From a virus: a stretch of DNA of 48,036 bases. The stretch covers positions 1 to 48,036 of the IMG/VR virus record IMGVR_UViG_3300018082_000013, one strand, 5' to 3'. Below, one piece after another: positions 14,238-21,374 of the stretch. A model generated the notes under the pieces. That model was not told the DNA's origin and did no database searches. It was given only the letters and a program-made list of their open reading frames with translations. Made by a program: the position numbers and the translations under genes. Every line of letters begins with the position of its first letter. Position 1 is the stretch's first letter.

Positions 14238-14410
14238 TGGGCGCGGCCAAGCAGAAGGCACTCGCACTCGCGGAGGGCCGCACATACATCGAAGTCAAGG
14301 ACATGCGCGGGCTGATGTTCCCGGTCACTGAGACTCCCGAGGGCGACTTGCTCGTGACGGACGGGCTGTACAAAGGCTTCAAAATTCGCACAAAGGGAGG
14401 CGCATCATGA
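14237..14410 (+). CDS. Small beta-rich hypothetical protein
   Basis: 57 residues. A beta-strand series (TYIEVKDMRGLMFPVTE, GDLLVTDGLYKGFKIRT) suggests a tiny barrel. Coupled on both sides. No family recognised. Confidence 0.62.
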   Translation: MGAAKQKALALAEGRTYIEVKDMRGLMFPVTETPEGDLLVTDGLYKGFKIRTKGGAS

Positions 14411-14517
14411 AACTAGCAATCATCGCGGTGGGAACTGTGGTGGTATTCTTGGCGCAGCTTGCTCTGCTGGCCGGGGCAATATACGTTGTAGTTCACTTCG
14501 CCGTGAAGTTCTGGTGA
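14407..14517 (+). CDS. Tiny membrane protein
   Basis: 36 residues, nearly all hydrophobic (VVVFLAQLALLAGAIYVVV): a single transmembrane helix with a short basic end. ATGA-coupled upstream and TGATG-coupled downstream, which supports translation. GGGAGG ribosome-binding site. Function unknown. Confidence 0.6.
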   Translation: MKLAIIAVGTVVVFLAQLALLAGAIYVVVHFAVKFW

Positions 14518-14738
14518 TGCAAGCCTTTGCCAAGCAAGTCAGTGTGTGGGGTGAGGAGTTCGAGGCGGTAGCAAAAGCCCTCAAGGACAAGGGCAAGCCG
14601 CAAGGTCGCATGCAGACCTGGTACTGCCACGAAGACAAGGGCTTTCATAACCTGCTCGGCAAGGTTGGTTGTGGCACATGCGCATTCTACGAAGAGCGGG
14701 TCGAATTGGACGAACCTAAACAGGAGGGAACATCATGA
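14517..14738 (+). CDS. Small Cys-containing hypothetical protein
   Basis: 73 residues, TGATG-coupled. Helical N-terminus (EEFEAVAKALKDKGK), then WYCHEDKG and a CGTC pair near residue 53, possibly a single zinc site of C-H-C-C type. No family recognised. Confidence 0.62.
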   Translation: MQAFAKQVSVWGEEFEAVAKALKDKGKPQGRMQTWYCHEDKGFHNLLGKVGCGTCAFYEERVELDEPKQEGTS

Positions 14739-15121
14739 GAAATCTGTTGCTCGCGCTACTGTCGGTGGTTTTTCTGGTCGGATGTCAGAGCGATGCGGAC
14801 ATCGCGTCGTACAACACGTCCAAGGCTGCGGACATGTTCGAGGTTGAACGCCGCGTGATCTTCTACAACGGCATCACTGGCGAGTACATCCTCGTCATCG
14901 AGGGTCGGTGCTCGCTCGGCAACAACGACACGGCACTCCGTATGAGTGTCACGTGCAAGACCGGAGATGGTGCGTACAAGAAACATTTCCTCGGCCTGTC
15001 CGACAACGTGACGTTTTTCGTCGAGCAGGTGGAGTCGAAGAAGGTGGGCGCGTACCACTATCGGGTGATCTTCAAGCCACAGACCGTTATCCCGGACATC
15101 GACGTGCGGATTGAGAGATGA
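14735..15121 (+). CDS. Beta-sandwich-type phage lipoprotein
   Basis: 128 residues. A signal peptide with lipobox LVGC (Cys17) predicts a lipid-anchored, exported protein. The mature part (KAADMFEVERRVIFYNGITGEY, then ALRMSVTCKTG, HFLGLSDNVTFFVEQ, YHYRVIFKPQ) matches the small lipoprotein family widely annotated in siphophages as beta-sandwich lipoprotein. Its role is unproven; superinfection exclusion or surface modification is often proposed for phage lipoproteins. GGAGGG ribosome-binding site. Confidence 0.8.
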   Translation: MRNLLLALLSVVFLVGCQSDADIASYNTSKAADMFEVERRVIFYNGITGEYILVIEGRCSLGNNDTALRMSVTCKTGDGAYKKHFLGLSDNVTFFVEQVESKKVGAYHYRVIFKPQTVIPDIDVRIER

Positions 15122-15264
15122 TCAAGCGGTGGCGCGAGCGTGACGCATGGGCGCAGTGGCACTTTGGCCTGGTCGTATGGGCCAGTCCAGAGCGATCGTG
15201 GGGTATCCGTGCGTGGTTCGGTCCGTGGTCGTGGGTAGTGAAGCGGGTGCCCCGTGGTCGGTAA
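15118..15264 (+). CDS. Small Trp-rich hypothetical protein
   Basis: 48 residues with 9 Trp (KRWRERDAWAQWHFGLVVW, AWFGPWSWVVKRV), basic overall, possibly membrane-associated. ATGA-coupled to the lipoprotein. No family recognised. Confidence 0.58.
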   Translation: MIKRWRERDAWAQWHFGLVVWASPERSWGIRAWFGPWSWVVKRVPRGR

Positions 15265-15448
15265 GACAGGCAAGGCACGACTCGAAGCCGCGATGAAACG
15301 GGTGTTCTCGGCTGTGCTCGACTACGACGGCGTTCGACCCGAGTTCGTCACGCTGCGGCAGGACGACATGGAGGCCCTGTTGATTGTGTTCAAAGAGAAG
15401 GCGATGGTCCTGGTCACTGCGCCCGATATGCACCCGGAGCAGCGGTGA
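15254..15448 (+). CDS. Small hypothetical protein
   Basis: 64 residues from GTG, overlapping the previous gene by 11 nt. Helix (KARLEAAMKRVFSAVLDY) then strands (EALLIVFKEKAMVLVTAP). TGATG-coupled to the next gene. Function unknown. Confidence 0.58.
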   Translation: MVGKTGKARLEAAMKRVFSAVLDYDGVRPEFVTLRQDDMEALLIVFKEKAMVLVTAPDMHPEQR

Positions 15449-15783
15449 TGTCGGCGCCAGTGAACACGCCGAAGACGGGGCAGATAGTCTACAAGAACTA
15501 CACGCCCGCTGTCGTGGGCACGATCATCGCGGTGCTGAGCGAAGGTGATGACGATGCCCGTTGGCCCCGCGTCCAGGTGAAGTGGGACAACAAGAAGCGC
15601 GGGACGACCGAGGAGACGACGCTCGGCCTGGCAGACTACGAAAGCCTGGTCGAGGAGCACGAGCGCAAGGCGAAGAATCATCGAGCGACCCTGGCCCGGA
15701 TTCAGCGTGAGCGGGTGCGTGAGGTACTGGCGACAACGGATGGCCTGAGCCGGTTGGTTCAGGAGAAAATGGGGAGGGCATAA
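15448..15783 (+). CDS. Hypothetical protein, beta N-terminus and coiled C-terminus
   Basis: 111 residues. The N-terminal part (GQIVYKNYTPAVVGTIIAVL, RVQVKWDNKKRG) looks like an SH3/KOW-type beta fold; the C-terminal half is a charged helix (ESLVEEHERKAKNHRATLAR). Coupled on both sides. Function unknown. Confidence 0.65.
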   Translation: MSAPVNTPKTGQIVYKNYTPAVVGTIIAVLSEGDDDARWPRVQVKWDNKKRGTTEETTLGLADYESLVEEHERKAKNHRATLARIQRERVREVLATTDGLSRLVQEKMGRA

Positions 15784-15965
15784 TGCCAATGTATAGCATC
15801 GAGTTTGGGTTCGATGATGACATTTCGTTTGCCAAGGAGATCGTTGCTGACTCCTTCGAGGATGCGCTGAAGAAGGCGCGTGACATGTCCACCAGGAAGT
15901 TGCTGGCGAAGGACGTGGAGTGGTTCGACGGGCACGCGATTGTCAAGGGGGTGCACCTGCGATGA
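15783..15965 (+). CDS. Small alpha/beta protein (tandem paralog 1)
   Basis: 60 residues. Pattern YSIEFGF ... AKEIVADSFEDALKKARDM parallels the next gene's YRIVSGD ... EKVKAESYEEAFAKALDA, so the two are probably a tandem duplication. Starts in a TAATG overlap and ends in ATGA. Confidence 0.62.
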   Translation: MPMYSIEFGFDDDISFAKEIVADSFEDALKKARDMSTRKLLAKDVEWFDGHAIVKGVHLR

Positions 15966-16171
15966 TCACGTACAGAATCGTGTCTGGCGACATGGACGAG
16001 AAAGTGAAGGCAGAGAGTTACGAGGAGGCATTCGCCAAGGCACTCGACGCTGCTGAACGTAAAGGCAAGGCGAAGAATCTCGGGTTGCTGTTCGAGATAA
16101 TCGTCAAGGGCGAGCCAACACGATACGCGGACACAAGCAAGCAACTGAAACAAATGGGGAGGATGGAATGA
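15962..16171 (+). CDS. Small alpha/beta protein (tandem paralog 2)
   Basis: 69 residues, coupled upstream (ATGA) and downstream. Same strand-helix layout as the preceding protein with an extra strand (GLLFEIIVKGEP) and a polar tail. Function unknown. Confidence 0.62.
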   Translation: MITYRIVSGDMDEKVKAESYEEAFAKALDAAERKGKAKNLGLLFEIIVKGEPTRYADTSKQLKQMGRME

Positions 16172-16821
16172 TCTACACATTCAGCCGTGAGATGGTCGAG
16201 TTCGGGTTGGACCTGACTGAGCCGTACGCTCTGATCAGCATTTCGACTCCAGCCGTGTACGGGCCAAAGGGAAATGCACAAGGCTTCAACATGGACGATC
16301 ATGCTGCCGCCCTGCCAGCAGACGAGTTCCGTCTGGACATTCTGCGGCTGGCGTTTTGGGACGTGGATGAAAGCGATCTCAGGAGCCTGGGGAGCGACAA
16401 GTGGCAGGCACAGGTGCGGCTGTACTCGCCCGAGGATGCGCGCAGGGTTGCGGCGTTTGTGCGGGCCTGGGCGGTCAACCTGGTCATTCACTGTGATGCC
16501 GGTATCAGCCGCTCGCAGGGTATGGCGGCTGCGATCAGTGATCATCTGGACGTGCCTGTGAAGCACTCGACGCCGGGTATGCCCAACCGTCACGTGTACC
16601 GCATAACCTGGGAAGCCCTGCGACCGCGTGTGCTGTCATCGAAGCTGGCTCCGAATTCGCCCGCGCTCGTGCCGTTCAAGTACGAAGACGCACCTGTCAT
16701 CCCGCAGACGCGTCCGCTGAGAGAGTCAACTCGCCGAGACCCGTACAAGATCAGATTCACGAAGGACGGCGCGGTCGAGAGGTACGAGCGACAAGACAAG
16801 GGGGTAAAGGTGGTAAAATAA
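16168..16821 (+). CDS. Cys-based (dual-specificity-like) protein phosphatase
   Basis: 217 residues. Residues 105-116 read LVIHCDAGISRS, the HC-x5-R P-loop of protein tyrosine/dual-specificity phosphatases with nucleophile C109 and R115. An upstream Asp-containing loop (FWDVDESD, 63-70) may give the general acid. The last ~60 residues are basic and unrelated to the fold. Expected activity is phosphoester hydrolysis in the cytoplasm; the substrate may be protein or RNA. Its final codons and TAA stop lie inside element B copy 2, so the phosphatase gene runs into the TerL promoter. Confidence 0.8.
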   Translation: MIYTFSREMVEFGLDLTEPYALISISTPAVYGPKGNAQGFNMDDHAAALPADEFRLDILRLAFWDVDESDLRSLGSDKWQAQVRLYSPEDARRVAAFVRAWAVNLVIHCDAGISRSQGMAAAISDHLDVPVKHSTPGMPNRHVYRITWEALRPRVLSSKLAPNSPALVPFKYEDAPVIPQTRPLRESTRRDPYKIRFTKDGAVERYERQDKGVKVVK

Positions 16822-16826
16822 AAGAG
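16810..16826 (+). promoter_or_regulatory. Element B copy 2 (candidate late promoter, terL)
   Basis: GTGGTAAAATAAAAGAG, a perfect copy, ending only 2 nt before the terL ATG. If the conserved TAAAAT acts as a -10-like box, the transcript would begin at or almost at the ATG. Confidence 0.8.
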
Positions 16827-16828
16827 AC

Positions 16829-18379
16829 ATGCGGCTGATCAATCAGCTTGACCCGATTCAATCTGTCGAGGAGAGCCCGGACGAAATCCTCACGCTCGGG
16901 TGTCAGAACGATCTTGAGACGTTTGTCGAATTCGCCTGGCCTACCGTCGTTCGTGCCGCGAAGTTTCAGAACAACTGGCATATCGGGGCAATCTGCGAAC
17001 ACTTGACCGCGCTCTACAAGTTGGATTTCAAGAACCTCCTGATCAACGTCCCGCCCCGGTTCGGCAAGTCGGTCATCTCGTCGGTGATGTTCCCTGCGTG
17101 GCTGTGGCTTCAGGACCCGAAGCTGCGCATGCTCTACTCGTCCTACTCACAACCGCTCGCGACGCGTGACTCGCTGTACACGCGGCAATTGATTCAGAGT
17201 CCGTGGTATCAGGGGCAGTGGGCAGATCGCTTTACGATTGCCGGCGATCAGAACGAGAAAATGCGCTTCGAGAACACCGACAAGGGCTATCGGCTCGCCA
17301 CGTCGGTTGCGGGTGCCAACACTGGAGAGGGTGGCGACCTGATCGTCTGCGACGACCCACACAACGTGGCCGAGGCTGAGTCAGACCTGAAACGGGAAGA
17401 GGCCGTACGGTGGTGGAACGAAGTCATGAGCACCCGAGGCAACGACCCACGCACCGCTCGACGCGTGGTCATCGCGCAGCGCGCCCACTTCGCCGATCTG
17501 TCACAGGACATCCTGGACAAGGGCGAGTACGTGCACTTGAATCTGGCGATGGAGTTCGAGAAGGGTGCAAAGCTAATCAGCGTCCCCTCGGGGGTGCAAT
17601 GGCTGCCAACCGAGGTAGACGAACGCGTAGAAGACGGCGAGTTACTGTGGCCGGCGCGCTACGATACTGCGTGGGTTGCAGCGCAGAAGATCGCGATGGG
17701 CAGCTACGCCTACGCTGCGCAGTTCCAACAGCGTCCGACCCCGCGTACGGGCGGCATGTTCAGCCGCGACAAGATCGTCATTGATACCCTGCCCCTGGAG
17801 CTACGCCTGGAAAAGGGATGGGACGACGCGGTGTGGTCCTGGGATATGTCGTTCAAAGACTTGGCGGACTCAGACTATGTGGTCGGTCAGTGCTGGATTC
17901 GAAAAGGCGGCATGTTCTACCTGATCCACCAGACACGAGCGCGTATGGCGTTCTCAGCCACGAAGGCGGCTGTGCGCACGACCCGAGCGAAGTTCACGAG
18001 GATCACCCGTATCCTCGTCGAGGACAAGGCGAACGGCACCGCCGTGATTGATGACCTGCGTACGACCATCCCTGGCCTGACCCCTGTCGAGCCGATGGGC
18101 GGCAAGGAAAGCCGAGCGTCCACGGTCGAGCCGCTGTGGGAGTCGGGCTGTATCGTCCTGCCGATGGGCGCCCCGTGGGTAGAGGACTTCATTCAGGAGT
18201 GCGCTGAGTTCCCTCGGGGAGCCTACGACGACCAGGTGGACGCTATGTCACAGGCCCTTGTGTGGCTCTTAAACCGATACAACATGCCGGGCGGGGCGTC
18301 GGTCGGTAGCTTCACGAAAAGCACGCTCCCCTGGCAGCGAGGCCCACAACAGGGGTACAAGGACCCCCGAGGCGAGTGA
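16829..18379 (+). CDS. terL: Terminase large subunit
   Basis: 516 residues with both motor halves. ATPase: Walker A NVPPRFGKS (73-81) and Walker B DLIVCDDPHN (170-179). RNase H-like nuclease: SWDMSFKDLADSDYVVG (~335-350), VEDKANG (~405) and DDQVDAM (~470), giving the three acidic clusters. It packages concatemeric DNA into proheads and cuts it. Start at 16829 is the only Met consistent with the N-terminal alignment of such proteins; there is no real Shine-Dalgarno site. It stands alone between element B2 and element A5, far from the TerS candidate. Confidence 0.96.
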   Translation: MRLINQLDPIQSVEESPDEILTLGCQNDLETFVEFAWPTVVRAAKFQNNWHIGAICEHLTALYKLDFKNLLINVPPRFGKSVISSVMFPAWLWLQDPKLRMLYSSYSQPLATRDSLYTRQLIQSPWYQGQWADRFTIAGDQNEKMRFENTDKGYRLATSVAGANTGEGGDLIVCDDPHNVAEAESDLKREEAVRWWNEVMSTRGNDPRTARRVVIAQRAHFADLSQDILDKGEYVHLNLAMEFEKGAKLISVPSGVQWLPTEVDERVEDGELLWPARYDTAWVAAQKIAMGSYAYAAQFQQRPTPRTGGMFSRDKIVIDTLPLELRLEKGWDDAVWSWDMSFKDLADSDYVVGQCWIRKGGMFYLIHQTRARMAFSATKAAVRTTRAKFTRITRILVEDKANGTAVIDDLRTTIPGLTPVEPMGGKESRASTVEPLWESGCIVLPMGAPWVEDFIQECAEFPRGAYDDQVDAMSQALVWLLNRYNMPGGASVGSFTKSTLPWQRGPQQGYKDPRGE

Positions 18380-18400
18380 TCGGCAGAATGTCACTGTTCT

Positions 18401-18419
18401 GTTGATCCTACTAAGTAGG
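18401..18419 (+). promoter_or_regulatory. Element A copy 5
   Basis: GTTGATCCTACTAAGTAGG, 21 nt after the terL stop, followed by GGGGAG and ATG 18429. Confidence 0.85.
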
Positions 18420-18428
18420 GGGAGTCTT

Positions 18429-18920
18429 ATGGGTGTAAGCGACGGCGGTGAGGGGTGGGTGTTTCAGGCTCCTTGGGCGCCTTGGGATGCCGCGCAGCCG
18501 AAGCCAACCACGCGCCAGCCGATCGACCAGGACATGTGCAAGTGCGGACACGCATACCCCGAGCACAAAGCCAACGGGTGCAGCTTCCGCGAGACGGTGT
18601 TTGCGGACATTGCGCGGAACGGTCCTTCGGGGCCGCAGTGCGAGTGCAAGAAGTTCGAGTTCCGGTACGGGACGGACATGGCCCGTCTGGAAAAGGTGAT
18701 GAAGGACATCATGGCCTTGACGTTGGCGAAGCAGGACGTGACGTTGCAGGACATCGAGAACATTTTGCGCCCGGTGCTTGTGGGAGAGCCGAAGCCGATT
18801 TACGTGGATCGACCCGTGCCAGCGCCGGCTGAGCCAGTGCAGAAGGTGGTCGATCGGTTGTTCTCGGTCAAGCCGACACTCGAAGGACGCGCATCGTTTA
18901 ACCTGGACGAAGAGGTATGA
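18429..18920 (+). CDS. CxC-H-H zinc-domain protein with shared C-terminal tail
   Basis: 163 residues. N-terminal module CKCGHAYPEH ... GC ... CECKKFEF is the clearest example of the window's CxCxH-x4-H zinc family. It is followed by a helical coiled part (ARLEKVMKDIMALTLAK), a Pro-rich linker and the tail LEGRASFNLDEEV. Headed by element A copy 5. Domain order (zinc module, linker, tail) is the same as in the 6225 protein. Confidence 0.78.
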   Translation: MGVSDGGEGWVFQAPWAPWDAAQPKPTTRQPIDQDMCKCGHAYPEHKANGCSFRETVFADIARNGPSGPQCECKKFEFRYGTDMARLEKVMKDIMALTLAKQDVTLQDIENILRPVLVGEPKPIYVDRPVPAPAEPVQKVVDRLFSVKPTLEGRASFNLDEEV

Positions 18921-19051
18921 ACGACACGACGCGGCAGCATCCGAAGCACAGGGTCCTGGCCGAGGTTCAAGGCTGTAGCAAGTGCATGGAGCGGTTTTGG
19001 ACTGCGATAGAGAAACTAAAGAGGCTGGACGCAAAGGACAAGCAATGCTAA
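18917..19051 (+). CDS. Small CxxC protein
   Basis: 44 residues, ATGA-coupled. A single CSKC pair, then a helix (MERFWTAIEKLKRLDAKDK) and a C-terminal Cys. Overlaps the next start by 7 nt. Function unknown. Confidence 0.55.
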   Translation: MNDTTRQHPKHRVLAEVQGCSKCMERFWTAIEKLKRLDAKDKQC

Positions 19052-19383
19052 CACTTCAGGTGTGGAACGTGAGTGATCTTGCCCCGGTGTCAGACTACCA
19101 CTACGCGGTGTACATCGGACGCGAGCGCATCGCGACGGGCTCAGTCAACGGGCATCGACGCGATGATGGTTGGCCTGCACTCGTCAAGCAGATTGCCGAG
19201 GCGCACACCAAGGCGTGTCTGCCGAAGACACCTGCCGCTGAGTGGTTCGAGGCTTTCGTCAAGGCTGAGCCGCTCGCCTGCGGGCTTCTACGCGAGCGCG
19301 ATGGTGCAATCTGCTGCAAGCCGAAGAGCATCTACCCGGACGGCACGCACCGGCACAAGTTCGTCAAGATCAGGCCGGCATGA
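19045..19383 (+). CDS. Hypothetical protein
   Basis: 112 residues. Beta strands at the start (LTLQVWNVSDL, YHYAVYIGRERIATG), then a helix (ALVKQIAEAHTKACL), a CGLL...ICCKPKS cluster and a His/Lys-rich end (GTHRHKFVKI). Coupled to both neighbours. No family recognised. Confidence 0.65.
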   Translation: MLTLQVWNVSDLAPVSDYHYAVYIGRERIATGSVNGHRRDDGWPALVKQIAEAHTKACLPKTPAAEWFEAFVKAEPLACGLLRERDGAICCKPKSIYPDGTHRHKFVKIRPA

Positions 19384-19625
19384 GTACCTCACGCTGTCCG
19401 TGCAGAGAGACAGGGTGCACTCGGATTGTGAAGTTGTATCTCGAAGGTAGGCTGACTGACGATCAAGCAATCAATCTGCATCGTTTACCAGTGACCTTGC
19501 GAGAGATGATCACACCGGATGACGGCATGCGGGTACGCAACGTAGTGTTTGATGAAGACTTGGAGAAACAAGTCAAGGAATACGAGCAGGCGTTGCGCGA
19601 GCGCGTCGAGGAAGGCACGAAGTGA
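19380..19625 (+). CDS. Small protein with N-terminal cysteines
   Basis: 81 residues. CPCRETGC at residues 6-13 is a compact Cys cluster, followed by LYLEGRLTDDQAINLHRLP and a long charged helix (DEDLEKQVKEYEQALRERVEE). Possibly a small zinc-binding regulator; function unknown. Confidence 0.65.
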   Translation: MSTSRCPCRETGCTRIVKLYLEGRLTDDQAINLHRLPVTLREMITPDDGMRVRNVVFDEDLEKQVKEYEQALRERVEEGTK

Positions 19626-19634
19626 TATTATATC

Positions 19635-19835
19635 ATGATCATCGGCCGGGTGCCCGCGTGGCTCTGTCGGTGGCTTCATCGAAGGCACCGTGTCATGGAG
19701 CCGTTCGACGAATTTGGTGCAATGTGGTGCGAGCACTGTCGGGTGAGACGATGGCCGCGATCTGTGTCAACATCTTCGTCCTCTTGCTCGTCCTGCTACA
19801 CACGATGCGCGCATTGCAACAAGCCACGTGCGTGA
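19635..19835 (+). CDS. Possible Cys-rich small protein
   Basis: 66-codon frame with basic start (VPAWLCRWLHRRH), then WCEHC and a terminal CAHC, which would make a zinc ribbon. The last 28 codons overlap the better-supported membrane-protein frame at 19751 and are Ser-rich, which is typical of a shadow. Either both are real and overlapping, or only the first part is coding. Confidence 0.35.
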   Translation: MIIGRVPAWLCRWLHRRHRVMEPFDEFGAMWCEHCRVRRWPRSVSTSSSSCSSCYTRCAHCNKPRA

Positions 19836-19870
19836 TAGGAGGGGCGGACCTATTTCAATGTCTGAGATGA
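19751..19870 (+). CDS. Tiny membrane protein
   Basis: 39 residues; hydrophobic core CVNIFVLLLVLLHTM is a transmembrane helix, then a polar tail with two Cys. Stop overlaps the next gene's start by 13 nt. No clear ribosome-binding site. Confidence 0.5.
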   Translation: MAAICVNIFVLLLVLLHTMRALQQATCVIGGADLFQCLR

Positions 19871-20055
19871 AACCGTTCTCCGTGTCCGTGACCATGCGAC
19901 CCGAGTCACCGCTGAAGCAGATCATCCTGCACGGTGCGGTGATGGAAACAGGCTTTGCTGCGCAGGGGCTCATGTACTGGATCAGGACGGACGAGGGAAA
20001 GACGTACCGTTACCCGGTGGATCAAATCACGAGCATCATAGAGGATCGTTCGTGA
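19858..20055 (+). CDS. Small beta-rich hypothetical protein
   Basis: 65 residues. Strand-rich (PFSVSVTMRPESP, GLMYWIRTDEGKTYRYPVDQI), with the look of a small barrel. AGGAGGGG lies 14 nt upstream of the ATG. TGATG-coupled to the next gene. Confidence 0.62.
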   Translation: MSEMKPFSVSVTMRPESPLKQIILHGAVMETGFAAQGLMYWIRTDEGKTYRYPVDQITSIIEDRS

Positions 20056-20354
20056 TGCCAAACGACCCAAACGACACCACGAGCGTGTTCATTCCACGGA
20101 CGCCGTCCATTCCAGACTCGCCAGACTTGTCACGGACGCACTGCTATGGTTGTGACCCCGCGCCGGACCCGAAGCTGATTCTACGCCCGTTCCCGTGCAT
20201 ACTGCATAGCAAGAAAGTGGAGGGCACGGACGACGAGGCAGCTACGACAAGTGACGGGATACCGTCTGGCTCTGGAGCAGCAGACGGAAACGAATCCAAC
20301 CGAGCAGCGTGTGAGATCGTTCACAGGGAGAGGAAAGCACATGACGACGAATAA
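20055..20354 (+). CDS. Hypothetical protein with single Cys pair
   Basis: 99 residues. Low-complexity Pro/Ser/Asp N-terminus, THCYGCDP, then polar and probably disordered (DDEAATTSDGIPSGSGAADG). Overlaps the next gene by 14 nt. Function unknown. Confidence 0.58.
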   Translation: MPNDPNDTTSVFIPRTPSIPDSPDLSRTHCYGCDPAPDPKLILRPFPCILHSKKVEGTDDEAATTSDGIPSGSGAADGNESNRAACEIVHRERKAHDDE

Positions 20355-21042
20355 GGACTACACTGAGCACACCTGTTACTTCAACACGGCGGGGTACTGC
20401 CCGACATGTGGGACACGTGTTGCCATTCCGCAACCGAGTACAACCGCGCCGGAGCCTGTGTTGATTCTCACACCATTCACCCTGCCAGTGCCGCCCGTCG
20501 TTGTGATTGATTTCCTGCCTGAGCCACCGAAGGCTGGTAAGGACCCGATCGAAGTAGTTCGCGAGTACCACATGGGCGAGAAGGGCCGCGACAAGATCAA
20601 CGGCGGCTCGCCTGTGGGACCGGGCTTTGTAGTGTTCGAGCGCGCGGCTGGTGAGTACGGCTACGATGTGAAGATGGCGAAGGCATCTATTGGGCCAGGC
20701 TGGCAGCATCTCGTGCAAGCACTCTTCGACCACGTCGAGCACGACAAGAAGTGGAATCCAAAGTCGGGCTTTGCGCACCTGGTCGTCACTCAGGTGAAAG
20801 AGAAGTTCGGCGACCTACGCATCTACTTCCACACGAAAGGTGCAGGGCAAGGCGGGTACGACCGTGTCGAGGGCTTCGTGGACGCGCTCTGTGCCATCTC
20901 GCGGCGGACGTGCGAAGCGTGCGGGGCTCGGGGTCGGACTCGCAACGACCGAGGATGGATACTGACGCTCTGTGACGTGTGCGACGGCAAGGACCGGAAC
21001 GAGCTACGCACCCTCTTCGAGACGGAGCAGACCGCGTGCTAG
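20341..21042 (+). CDS. Zinc-binding conserved phage protein
   Basis: 233 residues with AGGGAGAGG ribosome-binding site. N-terminal CPTCGT knuckle, Pro-rich linker, a central domain (VVTQVKEKFGDLRIYFHTKG), and a C-terminal helix plus CEACGARGRT ... LCDVCDG ribbon. The KEKFG-LR-Y segment followed by a treble-clef-like CxxC pair is a recurrent arrangement in phage proteins of unknown function. Nucleic-acid binding is likely but unproven. Confidence 0.75.
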   Translation: MTTNKDYTEHTCYFNTAGYCPTCGTRVAIPQPSTTAPEPVLILTPFTLPVPPVVVIDFLPEPPKAGKDPIEVVREYHMGEKGRDKINGGSPVGPGFVVFERAAGEYGYDVKMAKASIGPGWQHLVQALFDHVEHDKKWNPKSGFAHLVVTQVKEKFGDLRIYFHTKGAGQGGYDRVEGFVDALCAISRRTCEACGARGRTRNDRGWILTLCDVCDGKDRNELRTLFETEQTAC

Positions 21043-21161
21043 CCTGGTGGTGGGATTGCATCGACTACTGGTTTTACTCCCTCGGGCTCAAGCTGCGCGG
21101 CCGGTGGTGCTATGACTGCGAGGCTCCCGTTTTCTGCTGCGCGTGTTCGAAGGGGAATTAG
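21039..21161 (+). CDS. Small Cys/Trp-rich protein
   Basis: 40 residues from GTG overlapping the upstream stop. AWWWDCIDYWFYSLGLKL could insert in membrane; CYDC and FCCAC give a compact Cys cluster near the C-terminus. Last gene before element A copy 6. Confidence 0.55.
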   Translation, partial: LAWWWDCIDYWFYSLGLKLRGRWCYDCEAPVFCCACSKGN

Positions 21162-21169
21162 TGCATTTC

Positions 21170-21188
21170 GTTGATCCTACTAAGTAGG
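21170..21188 (+). promoter_or_regulatory. Element A copy 6
   Basis: GTTGATCCTACTAAGTAGG followed by GAGGG and ATG 21200; begins 8 nt after the previous stop. Confidence 0.85.
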
Positions 21189-21199
21189 GAGGGTGACAA

Positions 21200-21373
21200 A
21201 TGGACACTTTGATACTGGTAATCGACAAGTCGTTGGCGTACCTGACGAAACCACGGCTACGTCCCGAGTGCATGATCGAAAGCCCCGATAAGTTCGAACG
21301 CGAGGCCGAGTTACGGGAGCAGCGGGAGCTGGTCAAAATCGTGACGCCGAGCGAGTCGGACTCGTCGTACTAA
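21200..21373 (+). CDS. Small hypothetical protein
   Basis: 57 residues after element A copy 6. A strand (LILVIDKSLAYL) and a charged helix (DKFEREAELREQRELVKIV). Function unknown. Confidence 0.65.
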   Translation: MDTLILVIDKSLAYLTKPRLRPECMIESPDKFEREAELREQRELVKIVTPSESDSSY

Positions 21374-21374
21374 C

